Shown: positions 47,909 through 58,960 of the stretch, one piece after another
How positions within the stretch are numbered: position 1 is the stretch's first letter
Layout of the letters: every line of letters begins with the position of its first letter
Assembly: GCA_017979445.1 (NCBI GenBank)
Contig: CM030708.1
Coordinates: forward strand, 29,173,613 to 29,237,612
Direction of reading: 5' to 3'
Source of the DNA: Akebia trifoliata
Lineage: Eukaryota; Streptophyta; Magnoliopsida; Ranunculales; Lardizabalaceae
DNA: 64,000 bases
Made by a program: the position numbers and the translations under genes
The notes under the pieces: model-generated
Told to the model about the DNA's origin: nothing
Database searches by the model: none
What the model saw: only the letters and a program-made list of their open reading frames with translations

Positions 47909-48085
47909 ATGCTGAAGTGGCCTCAAGATTGAATCTCACATCGCACATCATGGACGTGAAAGTGTATAGGAACCATAAATGATTTTTGACTGTCAAAAAG
48001 CATCTATGATTCCTATACACTTTCACGTTAGGAGTCAAAAAGCATCTATGGTTCCTATACATCTTCACGTCAGTTTGAAAACGAA
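47909..48085. mobile_element. MITE family A copy with internal direct repeat
   Basis: Left end AATGCTGAAGTGGCCTCAAG is clear. The interior TCAAAAAGCATCTATG-TTCC occurs twice (47993 and 48033), each followed by a TATACAC/T-TTCACGT arm that can pair with ACGTGAAAGTGTATAGG on the left. The right terminus is lost. Confidence 0.65.
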
Positions 48086-48383
48086 TGTCCTTGGTGTTCT
48101 ATTATTTTATACATTGACCTATACATTTATGGGCCTAGCAAGCATCTGTATGCAGGCCATTACATGTATAATCTGTCTTTGGCTCGTTCATATGTATGGG
48201 TCATTGGTTGTGTTGACTCAAGAAATATGCCTGAAGAAAGCACCCAATCCTGATTGTACAAGCACAAAATCCAACGGTTGAAATTTATCCTCGAGATAAG
48301 TATCAGATAAGGCTTACACTGTTAAGATCATGTGTTATTTCTTGTCAAATTTCACGAGTCGAGAACCTCTATACACATGCACA

Positions 48384-48589
48384 CCGTGGTTTTAAATCTC
48401 GTCTGAAACTAAGATGACTCGTCCGAGTTGTCTCGGTATTGTCCACCAATGAGATGAGTTGACAAGTCGTCTAAAAATAATGGTTTGTTCTAATTCTAAT
48501 TTCTGAGGCTTTTTTTTAAATGTCATCCGAGACGACTCGGTCTCATTCATGGATGAGACGAGACGTTAAAACAAGTTTTAAAACCATGG
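48384..48589. mobile_element. Family E element, solitary copy
   Basis: Left CCGTGGTTTTAAATCTCG and right AAGTTTTAAAACCATGG are inverted; the interior has GACTCGTCCGAG, GAGACGACTCGG and GGATGAGACGAGACG. About 206 bp. Best-bounded copy of this family. Confidence 0.65.
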
Positions 48590-49782
48590 CACACACACAG
48601 ACCGAAGGACCATGTAGAGCTCGTAATGAGGTCATTATTTGGACAATGCGCAATCACATTGGTGTTCATAAAAATTCAAGAGATGAGGAATCAAGTGACA
48701 CCTTTTTATTCATTGCCCCATGGTCTACAATATTTTGTGTTCATCATTCCTTCTACGATTTGTTTGGGACATTTGGGAGGAAAGAAATTAAGGAGAGGTT
48801 ACCCTTTATTCTTTAGTAGGGTTTCTACCTCGAAGGCATTTAAAAAACATTATTCTTTCAATTTTACATATAATTTGCTAAACCCATACAAATAAATTGA
48901 GACTTGGTTCTTCTATATAAAGACTATCGATCATTGAGCCTAAGATCCAATTAAGGACTAAATAGGCTTGGCCATGAAGACTTCTTGGTTCCGTCTTGGT
49001 ATTAGTCAACTTAAAACTTTGATGAAATGTGTATCAAGGAAAGATGATCTTGCCTTCAATATTAAGATCCAAATGATAGCCAAAGTAATTGAAATTAATT
49101 CTTAGCATTAAGCCCATAAGAGTGTATCCAAATCTATCATATATAAGCTAACATTTTTAATTTTAATTAAAAATTTCTACACCTCCTCTACTCCTTTTGA
49201 AATAATTAGTGCTAAGAGCATAAGCAATGATTATAACAAAAGAGTTTCATGAATTTCTCGAAATCTCCATCGTTTTTACAATCCATCATAAACACCTTCA
49301 TGATCATCATTTTCCCTTCATATTGATCTTGAAAAAAAAATGATAATTTGAATTTAGGAAATCAAGTACCTATTCACCCAAATCTCAAAAATCAAATTGG
49401 ACTTGCCTTTTGCAATTTCAGAATATTTATGTCAAGTTACGAAAATATTAAAGGTTAATAGAGAAGGAAACTCCATCAAAGGAACAATCGAGATGGGAGA
49501 ATACTTGTAGGGATTCCCAAGAATATGTATCCCTTGAAAATATACACACATCCCTAGAAAACATGTTAAGATCTCGAGGAAGAAATCTATAATTAATTTT
49601 CCGTTTTTTATCTTAACCCTTTGAGGTAAGAAAAGTCCCATAGAGAATAGAATGGAAGTCTCACTCAACTTCTACTTGGTGGCAAACAAAGACTGAGAAT
49701 GTCCCACACACCAAATAGCTGAGCACAAAAAACAAGCTCTAGCTAGACCTTAAAAATAGCAGAGAAGACCATCAATATTTCA
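48590..49782. other. Intergenic, nothing recognised
   Basis: Two overlapping plus-strand frames of 98 and 89 codons (48520-48895) share no recognisable motif and overlap the end of the family E element. I do not call a gene. Confidence 0.4.
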
Positions 49783-49894
49783 AGAGAACTGTTATTGCCA
49801 CACCAAGTTTTGATAACGCCACCCAAATTGTGTACAATTCTTTGGTGATTTACAAGGAATTGGTCTGGCATTAGCAAAATTTGGTGTGGCAAGA

Positions 49895-49904
<10 letters not shown>
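49783..49904. mobile_element. Short family D-like MITE next to (CT)n
   Basis: Left AGAGAACTGTTATTGCCACA and right GTGTGGCAAGAGCATCTCTC are inverted (with CACCAAGTTTT / AAAATTTGGTG). About 122 bp. A (CT)n microsatellite runs on from its right end at 49897-49933. Confidence 0.75.
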
Positions 49905-49936
<32 letters not shown>

Positions 49937-50354
49937 AGGACGAAACCCTAGCACTTGGGAAATGGTATTTTCTCCAACATGTTTTACTGTTTCTATATGA
50001 TCTAATCAATCTAGACAGTACATAATGGTCCACATTGGTTCAAATTCATTGGTAATATAAAAGTGGATAAGATAAGAACAAGTGGAAAACAACACAAAAG
50101 AAAATCCAAAGATTTCGGTGACACTCCTTACATGTGATAAATGGAGGGCTTCAATGATATATAAGAATATCTAAATCTGTATGGTCAAAGCAACATTAAA
50201 AGCTCATTCAAAGAAAATAAATAACATTAATTTGAAGGAGACGTTCTTTGACTGATTTTTTTTTTTTTCCTTATCTTTGACTGGCATCACAATTACACTT
50301 GAAACAATCTTCTAAAAACCTCCAAAAATTAACAAATTAAGGACAATTAAAACA

Positions 50355-50639
50355 AGAAGAAGATGATGCATGAACTTAGAAGAAGATGAAGAACATATGA
50401 GCTTAAATGAAGATCATGATTTAAAAATGATTAAGTTACTATGCAGATAATGAAGAACACATGAACTTAGAAGAATATTGTGATCTAAAAATGAGAAAAT
50501 TACTATGATTGAAGATCATGAAGAAGAAGAACATGAACTTAGAAGAAGATTGTCATCTAAAAATGATAAAGAGCACTATGAAGATCATGAAGAAGACATG
50601 AACTTAGAAGAAGATTGTGATCTAAAAATGATAAAATTA
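50355..50639. repeat. Imperfect tandem repeat behind the cupin gene
   Basis: ATGAACTTAGAAGAA recurs at about 50370, 50461, 50533 and 50598. Each is followed by GATTGTGATCTAAAAATGA-like sequence and AAATTACTATG, giving units of 65-91 bp. It runs straight into the coding 3-prime end, so it would lie in the transcript's 3-prime UTR. Confidence 0.8.
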
Positions 50640-51059
50640 CTATGATGAAGATGATGATGAAGAAGAAGAAGAATCAAACTTGTAGTGCTTATCAACAGCA
50701 ACAGATACATCCCAAGTGCAACTGAGTCCTTTAGGGATGATAACAAGATCTCCTGCACCAAATTCTACATAATCTGATGACCCTTTAGTGTAAACCTTTA
50801 CTTTCCCCTTTAGTAAGTAACATGTCTCCTCTGCATCAAATTTTAATGGAAACTTTCCTGGAGGACAACCCCACCTAAACAACAAGATATAAGAATATAT
50901 ATAGATATGAGAACAAAAACAAAAAAAAATATGAAGTAATTAAGTTGGATTCAAAAATGTTACTTACTTAGGCCATGATTTGATACCAAGTTCAGATAAG
51001 AGAGAAGCAGATGGATTCCTATCAACTGTTATATTAAGTTTGGGTTCTGGTGCAGCCAT
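50640..51059 (-). CDS. Small single-domain cupin (Cupin_3/DUF861 type), two exons
   Basis: Exons 51059-50968 and 50874-50640 join inside a Lys codon (AA|G) and give 108 residues. Exon 1 is MAAPEPKLNITVDRNPSASL then LLSELGIKSWP. Exon 2 carries the cupin signature: WGCPPGKFPLKFDAEETCYL, LKGKVKVY, FGAGDLVIIPKGLSCTWDVS. This resembles the small RmlC-like cupins of plants, whose biochemical role is not established to my knowledge. The usual metal-binding His residues are not evident, as is common in this subgroup. The protein ends VDKHYKFD followed by ten Ser; family members normally end soon after the HY-F motif, so the Ser run looks like a microsatellite-derived extension. A TATA box (TATATAAG) lies at 51183-51176. 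Confidence 0.85.
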
Positions 51060-51175
51060 GGTTGAAGGAAGAAAAAAACTAGAAGAAAACCAAGAACACA
51101 AGAAATAAGGGAAATGGAGATTAATTGCAGAAGTTGGAGTGATGGGTTCTTCAGATTTTTCTTTTTTAGGTTCTT

Positions 51176-51183
51176 CTTATATA
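51176..51183 (-). promoter_or_regulatory. Cupin gene TATA box
   Basis: TATATAAG on the minus strand, about 117 bases upstream of the ATG at 51059, at a typical distance for a plant leader. Confidence 0.5.
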
Positions 51184-51189
51184 GATGTT

Positions 51190-54019
51190 TATTTGGGCAT
51201 TTGTAATGATAATTCCAGGCATGTTTATTGTGGTCCTTTTCAAGTCCATTTATGGTTTTTTTTTTTTAACACAAATATATCCAAAAATATGAAAAGTTAA
51301 TATGGATTTATTATTTAACAGCTGTATAAGGGTCTTGCCAAAATTATTTATTTTAATTTGGCAAAATTACTGTACTAGTCATGTTTTCTTTTATGTTGCA
51401 CGTATAGTTTTACAGTTTAATGATTTTACATTTATGCCCCCTGAGTTGAATGTAATTTCCTTTATCCTTAGGTGATCATCTCCCAAGGTATAGAATTACA
51501 AAATAAATATTTATAAAAAGGGAGGGGAGGGGGTGAAATTGTGTAAAATTCTTTCCTAAGTATGCTGATAATGAAAATTCTATATAGCATCCAAAAATAT
51601 GATTGGACACGCATGCAGTATCGAAAGGGTGTAGAGCAAAAAATTTTAAAAAATAAAAATTAAAAGTGCCATGATAATCTAACACTCTTTTTTCATATGC
51701 TTTTTATACACTCTCATCACAGAATCATAGATCTTTTGTCTTGGGATACACGAGAGTTTTTATCAAGTTAGCGAGCATCTTAAAAAAAAGTGTCAAATTA
51801 AAAAGATAATCTTTCACGGGTTTTGAATTTTGGAGATAATCTTAGTGACCATCTATTTTTTTTAAAAATTTAATCTAACCTAACCCAGAAAGAATTGAGG
51901 ACAGAAGTGTTATTTGGACCACATGACAATTCATGTGGACTAAAAGCCTTTGTGAGATTGGGAGTTAGACAAAATCTCACACGGATAAAATAACAGAACG
52001 AAGTGACCTTCTAACAAGTAGCCCCACGTCCCTCGTTTGGTGAGAGACTAATATCTACCTGAGACCACACGCACCATCCAACACCGTTACAGCATTTAAT
52101 TAGTCACATTTCTTTGGAAGAGGGGCATGTATAGCTTAGCTACCTCCAAGTCAAAACCTTGGTGGGGAGGGGGAAGGGGAAGGGAGGGGGGGCAACTAAT
52201 CCTCGGTGGGTAATCACAATAGGTTGTTTATTGTGGTAGATAAAAGATGGGTTCACGAGATGTACCAAGAATTAGGTTAAAGATACTACTTTTTTCTTCC
52301 TCGAGTCGACTTTTATTAGTTTTCTAACAAATGGCTGAGATGGAAAGAGAAATATATAAATTTCTTGGTGATTGATAATTTTTCTAGAGGCCAATTTTTT
52401 GAAAGATGCTCTTCACGTCTCAGTGATCCATCATAGTTATGTTTAACGTCAATTGTCTGATTGTCAATGTATTGAATCACACTTGTAATCCTAATATTTT
52501 CCAGCATCCAATTGATACTATATATTTTTATTTTTATTTTCCAAAATGAATTGAATTTTAATATATTATAATGCGTTTATAAATTACATTATTTATTTTG
52601 TTTAGGTTATATGATATTTATATTTTATATGTTAGATCAAATTTGACCTTATCCGGACCAATCCAATTATTTTGTATCATACAATTGGTTCATATCTAAA
52701 TATTTAGATCAAATAAAAATTGGATATGATGATCCAATTCAATGAGGATCAGATCGGTTTCATATTCGATCCAAATCTTGTAAACTTTGTCACTAATGAA
52801 CTTTGACTCTGATTAAATCCTATCCATTAACAGTCCTAATAGAAATCCTATTTATGATAAATGACGATGAAAATTAAATACTGACATATATAATATCATC
52901 ACCTATAAGCTTTAACCAAACTAAATTATTTAAAACCTCACCATAAGGATATCCTAAAATATCAAGTGACCAATTGTCCTTAGAGGATGCTTAGACCACT
53001 CTTTGGTGACCTCACTAAGAAAATATTTTCTTATTAACAAAATTAATTTTAAAAGAAAGTAAATTTTAATAAAAGCGTGATTTATGATGTTAAAGGATAT
53101 TATTTTTTCACGATAATTAGAAAAAAAAAAAAATGTAAGGGGGTGTAACAGTTCAGAATATCTGGTCAACAGTTGACGAAATTATGAATGTGAGGTGGCA
53201 TTGTTGCAGCCTCATCGATTGGGGAGACTAATGGGGGGCGGTGATGATATTAATGATGCCGACATAAGTGCGGTGGAGACTCAAACGAAGTTTGACGCTT
53301 AGGTTTGAGTCATGATGAGTGGTAATACAGTGATTCTCTTATGATGTACTACTATATGGTCTATGGGGTCAGGGTCAAACCCAATGACTAATCCTCCTTA
53401 AAATTAGAATTAGAAATAGAAATAAAAATAAAAATAAAAATAGAAATAGAGGGGCTTGGACGGACTCAGCTTAGGTTCAGGCCTGAACCCACCTAAATAC
53501 TTGTTTCTTGCTTTTGGCTCCCCCATTGTTATTAAAACAACTTTTGATCCACAATCAGACCAAAATATCTTTTTTGTTTTTAGCTGTGTTTGGTATTCAA
53601 GAAATTTTCGAGGTGTGAAAACATAAGGAATTCCAACTCTTAATGAATATTTTTTCAAGACCAGGACATACTGAAGTAGATATTGGTGTCAAATCCAAAC
53701 CCACAAGAGGAAAGGGTAGGGCTGGCTTTGGGTTTTCTCATCTCATATATATATATATATATATATAAAAATATAAGTGTGTCCCCTCAAGATAAAGAGA
53801 CATTTACTAGTATCTCCATAGAATCATCATCCGAGATTAATCAAGAAATGCAAACAACACTGAGACACTCCTGTAGAAGTCCTGGTCTTATTCGTTTGGG
53901 GATATGTTGGAGCTCCAGTTGAGAATTGAATTTCAAGGTAAGCCTGGCATTACCGTGATTTTTAAACTTGGTATCTCATCTCATTCAATTCTGATAATGA
54001 ATTGACTCGAACAATACGA
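51190..54019. other. Intergenic, repeats only
   Basis: At 52020-52150 a sequence (ACACGCACCATCCAACACC, TTAGTCACATTTCT) matches 1928-1990 inside the family F element, so a related element is present. Microsatellite-like AAAATA repeats at 53410-53445 and (AT)n at 53745-53767. A region richer in G at 53160-53400 has no recognisable reading frame. No gene. Confidence 0.45.
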
Positions 54020-55118
54020 TGCTGTTTGTTAAACTGACAAAAATAAATGCTGAATAGCATTAAACGTTGAAACTTATAAGCGTTGAATTTAAGTGCTGAA
54101 AAAGTTATTTGTTTATATGCTGAATCATGTTTGTTACACATTGCTGAAACTGGTAAATTGTCTTTGTTACTCTTACAATCATATTATACATTGTTTGCAT
54201 GTTTCAAATACTTATTTATTATCAAACACAATAAAATATATTATTTCTTATAAAATTAAAATACAATTTATTTTTAAATAATAAATAATACTCAAATCTT
54301 CAATTTATAAATAATAATTTCTATTTATAAAAGCCCACAAATTTCAAATTAAAAATAATAATGTCATACAAGTAACCAAAATTTGAAATCAACTTTAAAA
54401 GAACTTAATTTTAGATGAATAATTTTCGATGGAAATGAAGGATGTGTAATTATAAAAACACCCTATGAATTAATAAGGCAACCCACACTATAGCCATTTT
54501 TTGTTTTATTTTATATGGGTTAAAGTTTTTGGAATGAGCAAATTTTTAGTGAGGATAGTCTATATGGTCTAGAGATCATCCTCACCAAAAATCAATCTAT
54601 TTTAAAACTTCTAACTCATCAAAAATAATTTTCAAAAAAAAAAAAGGACAATTTACAGTTCTTGAACTTGTTTCGATAGGATTAGAAGTTTCAAGATGTG
54701 CTGATTTTTTGTGAGGATGATCTCCTCATTGTAGAGATCATCCTCACCAAAAATCAACTCATTCCAAAACTTTTAACCCATATAAGACAAAATAATTTAA
54801 GTATGGTGTGGGTTTATTAATTTGTGGGGTGTTTATATACTTATCCATGGGATATAAGAGGTAATATCCTTTTAAGAATAAGGGCATACTTGTCCATGTT
54901 TAAAAAAACAAAAGGCATACCTGTCCGTGTTGAAAAAAGTGAAGTGCTTACCGCTTAAGCACTTTTTTTCAACATCAAAATAATGCTGAATTTTTTTTCA
55001 CTTATTTTCAACAATAAGCGATGAAAATATAGAGTAAGCAAACACGCTATTTTGACAAAATTGCTGAATTTAATTTTTTTCAGCAATAAGCGTTGAAAAA
55101 TAGCGCAAACAAACACCG
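54020..55118. mobile_element. Possible hAT-like non-autonomous element
   Basis: The left part has GATGCTGTTTGTTAAACTG and GCTGAATAGCATTAAACGTT; the right part has CAGCAATAAGCGTTGAAAAA then GCGCAAACAAACACCG, which is roughly inverted. GCTGAA/TTCAGC and AAGCG motifs cluster at both ends. A family G MITE (54440-54846) sits within. Borders are approximate and the class is inferred. Confidence 0.4.
54440..54846. mobile_element. MITE family G, copy 2
   Basis: Inverted ends TAATTATAAAAACACCC and GGGGTGTTTATATACTTA, with AATTAATAAGGCAACCCACA against TGTGGGTTTATTAATT. The interior repeats CCTCACCAAAAATCA twice, as in the copy at 30159. Confidence 0.7.
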
Positions 55119-55119
55119 C

Positions 55120-57359
55120 CTACATCTCGTCTCGTTCGACATTGAGACAATGATTTTTAACCATTTAAAAAATCTGAAAATTTTTGAAAAAATTCAGAAA
55201 TGATTCCTATTGAAAAATGAACCCAAAAAAATATAAATTTTAAAAAATCGATTTGAGGTGTGAAAGAATAAAAGGTTGAGACTTTAACTCGTTTGTCTCG
55301 ATTAACTCGAACAAAATTTTGAAAATCTCATCCGATACGTCTCATTTAACTCGTGAGTTAATCATTTTCTGCGTTGTTTTGTTTGTATCATCCGAGATAT
55401 TGAAAAATACCATCCGATACGACTCACATATCTCACGATACGCGATCGTCTCAAAATACTGTGAGTTGATCTCGTTCAGCTCCAATATCAAGTTAACTCG
55501 AGTGATACATCTCGGTCTCGGACGAGTTTAAAGACCATGGGCATTACCAACTCGTCTTACCATCTCTATGAATCCAGATTTGTCTACAGGTTCTCGATAG
55601 CAATTAGGCTTAAAACTAAATAAGTTTAGGGTATACATAGTCAGAGGTCAAGTCACGGGATCTAGTAAATGGTGTGATGATTTCCCCACAGCCCAAATAA
55701 TGTTGGTCTTCAGTTGGGCACATCGAACTGAGTTATAGAGGTCAATCCAATTGGTTTAAAACATATGATGCAATTAGTTTAGAAATTGTTTCTCAAGCTA
55801 TTCCTCTTCTTTGCCATCTGCAATAAATAACAATCTTCTTTACTCCAAAGTTTTAATTCTAAATAAACATGGAAACATATCCTAAACATGCATTAACAAT
55901 GAGAAATTAGTACAAGGGATAACAAGACAAAGGTCAAGAGTTGTGCTACACGTTTTTTATTTAGGTCACATAGACGATCACAGGCATGTGGGGCTTATCT
56001 GTATTTTTCTGTGCCTGATTTCTCAACCTGGATCTGGACCACTGTTAAAGATTTTGGTACCTCTAGGACGACCATTGGCTCAGTTCTATGTTTATCTCTA
56101 ATATTTGGAGAGCATCCACACCTTGGATGGATTGAATTTTAGGATATTTATGGGATTAAATCTTGAACCTTGCAAGAGTTCATATGGAATTGAAAAGCTC
56201 ATCATGTGTCATCTTGTCATTGGGCCCCTAATGTTTTCTAGGTTTCATCATGGTCCTTAACAGCTTGAGTTGAAACTTATCTAGGTAGATATAGGGTTAT
56301 TCAATCAACCCAAATCTTTGGGATTAGAATTTTTTCTCGAACCAACTTCTCATAACATCACGAAGAATGTCAAAATGGATAGAACTTGTGTGGTATGTAC
56401 TCAATGAGTACATTGAATTCACTGCATGTCAGCTTGTCCAACATGAGATCTCTGTGGTTCACATAACTAGGGGTGCAAGTGGAACCAAACAAACAGTTTG
56501 ATAGGAATATAAAGAAATTAAATGAAAGCTAGCCTGCAAAAGAACCTAAACTTCCCACTAAATGGTGAAAAAATCAGTCTTAAGTTGTAGTAAGGTGCAC
56601 TGAATATTAAGTTGAAAACTGAAGGATAAAAAAGAATAACAAAGCTATCACCTGCAAAGTCATGTTACATTACAAGTATGAAACCTAATTCTCTGTGTGC
56701 ATTAGTTAGAGGAAGGATTTCCTGTGACTTTCTCACCATTTTGTAGGCATGCCAACAAGATCTCATGAGAGCTTTGAATCAACCAGTAAGCTCACTCACA
56801 ATCTACAGCTCAATTTTCACTAACAAAAAGGGAATTCGATCCATCTCAGGGAAAGGTAGTGATTGAGATGATCCAGCGGCATGATTCTATGCTCAACTCA
56901 ATAAAGAAGCCTTTCTTTCATCGAGTGAAACCCTCGCCGAATGAGAGGCATGACTCAGCAAATCCAAGAAAATAATAATAATAATAATAATAATAAATCA
57001 GCCAGTATAAAAGATTGTTCCCTTTCGATTTCTAGCACATTAACCTCCCAACAGCTAGTTAGAGATGCAGGGTACATGTGTATATGCCATGAAACAATGG
57101 CACGTACATCAATCTCCCCAACAGTTAACCCTGTAAACAATTTTGTCAATTTTTTTCTTTTTTTTTTATAGATAAAGTTTTTTTTTTTTAAAAGACATAG
57201 ATACAAATGAAAGAGAAGGTCGAGATGACCAACCCCAAAAAACAAACAAAGAGTTAAGACTCAGTAATGTACAAATAAAATCCCACGGAATTAAGAAGTC
57301 CCCCCCACCCCCTCTCCTTTTTGAACTCTTTGACACCACTGAAAGAGCGATCCTAGAGC
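55120..57359. other. Intergenic with family E-like debris
   Basis: 55120-55540 is dense in CTCGTCTCG, GATACGACTC and CATCCGA motifs and ends GACGAGTTTAAAGACCATGG, resembling the right end of family E. The rest (55560-56940) is unique-looking sequence without a recognisable frame. (AAT)n occupies 56971-56996. Confidence 0.45.
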
Positions 57360-58960
57360 CGAAACAATTAACTCTTAAATTGATTGAAACTTTCTTTCAA
57401 AGATTCTTGAGTTTCTAACTTTCCAAATACTCCACACAACCACAAATGAGGTTAGGTTCCAAATTAACCTTCTTGAATTACGAAAACTCATGCCCACTTG
57501 AAGCCAATCCCCAAAGATTTCCCTTGTCAAACCCAGAATGATTACTCGTTTCCACTTTTGACAAGCACATGCAACGAACATTCGAGCCACAGAATCCCCT
57601 TCTCCTCAGTTGATCATACGTAGGAATCCTCTCCCACAAAGCTAACCAGACTAAAAAAGCCACCTTCGAAAGCACTTTCGGCCGCACACTACAACAAAAG
57701 GGATATTATGATCTCCCTGCTACTATCTAAGTCTTTATAGAAATCTCTTACCAAAACAAAACATCTACTATGAAGTGCCCAAACTCTCTCATTCTCCACA
57801 ATCGACTCTCCTATTTCCATGTCAAGAATTCCCAACTCTGTTATTTCTGGAAGCTCCCAATCATTCAAATGCCTCCTTAGACCCAAATCCCAACCTTCAC
57901 TACCATGTTCCAAAACACGAAAACTTGTCATAGGAAGATTGCTTTTTTCTTGAGATAGCAAAAAAGATAAGGAAATCTATCTTTTAAAGGGCTCACCGCA
58001 CATCACGAATCTTCCCAAAATCTTACTTTACTCCCTCTCCCAACCTTAAATTGACCTCTTTCTAAATTGAGGAAGTATCTTTAAAATGCCTTGCCACACT
58101 CCATACCCATAAGTATTTTTAGCTTCTCCACTTTCCCGACCAAATGGATCTTCCCCAAACTTAGTCCCTATCACTTTCCGCCACAACCCTTCCCAATCCA
58201 CCACAAACCTTCAAAGCCTTTTCCAAGCAAAACTCCATTCAATCTTCCCAAATTCCAGAACCTGCCCCCTAAACCCTTCAAAGTGCACACATTCCTCCAA
58301 ATGAATTTTGTTTTTCCCATCCTTATCACGCCAAAGAAAATCTATAAACAGCTTATCCAATTTCAATTTCACACTCTTAGGAATGAAAAAAAAAAAGAAA
58401 AGAAAGATAATACACTAGAATGCTAAACAACATACTATTAATTAAAGTTAACGTTCCACCTTTAGAAAGATAGTTAGCTTGCCAAGAACTCAATCGTCTA
58501 GATATCTTCTCAAATATCGGCTCCCAAATGCCTTTGCTCTTGCACGGCACTCCCAAAGATAAACCCAAATAAGAAAAGGGCAGAGTGCCGCAAGACAACC
58601 CACAGTAGCTGCTAACAACTCCACATCAAACACATGGTCAACTAGAAAAACCTTACTTCTGTGAAAGTTCAAGGGCAATCCTGACACGGCTTCAAAGTAA
58701 CACAAAAGACCCCCAAGAAATCTAACCTGATTTATATCTGCATCCAAGAAAACCAATGTACCATCTGCAATTGCAACTGAGTAACCAAGGGACCCCCAGC
58801 ACTAGGACAAAAGCCTACTAGGTTTCCATTCCCCAAAGCTTTACCAATCATCCTTCCCAAAGCCTCAGCCACCACTAGGAACAAAAAGGGGGGAAGTGGA
58901 TCCCCTTGCCACAAACCTCGAGAACTCTTAAATATCCTCTTACTACCACAATCCACTAGA
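57360..58960 (-). mobile_element. Degenerate LINE, RT to zf-RVT region
   Basis: Minus-strand blocks in order: SRGLWQGDPLPPFLFLVVAE (58910-58850), [71 protein letters not shown] and KVAFLVWLALWERIPTYDQL-RRRGFC, then FVVVWSIWKVRNSRIF. This is the palm/thumb of a plant LINE reverse transcriptase followed by the zinc-binding region. The catalytic FADD box reads ADG and is reached only after a frameshift, so the element is dead. The 5-prime half (endonuclease) is absent. Confidence 0.85.

Noticed and set aside
50355..50639. CRISPR-like regular repeats
   Set aside because: The units are imperfect, lack unique spacers and lie in a plant 3-prime UTR. This is an ordinary tandem repeat.
58091..58426. 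111-codon plus-strand Pro/Phe-rich frame
   Set aside because: It is antisense to the LINE reverse-transcriptase region and its composition follows from that.
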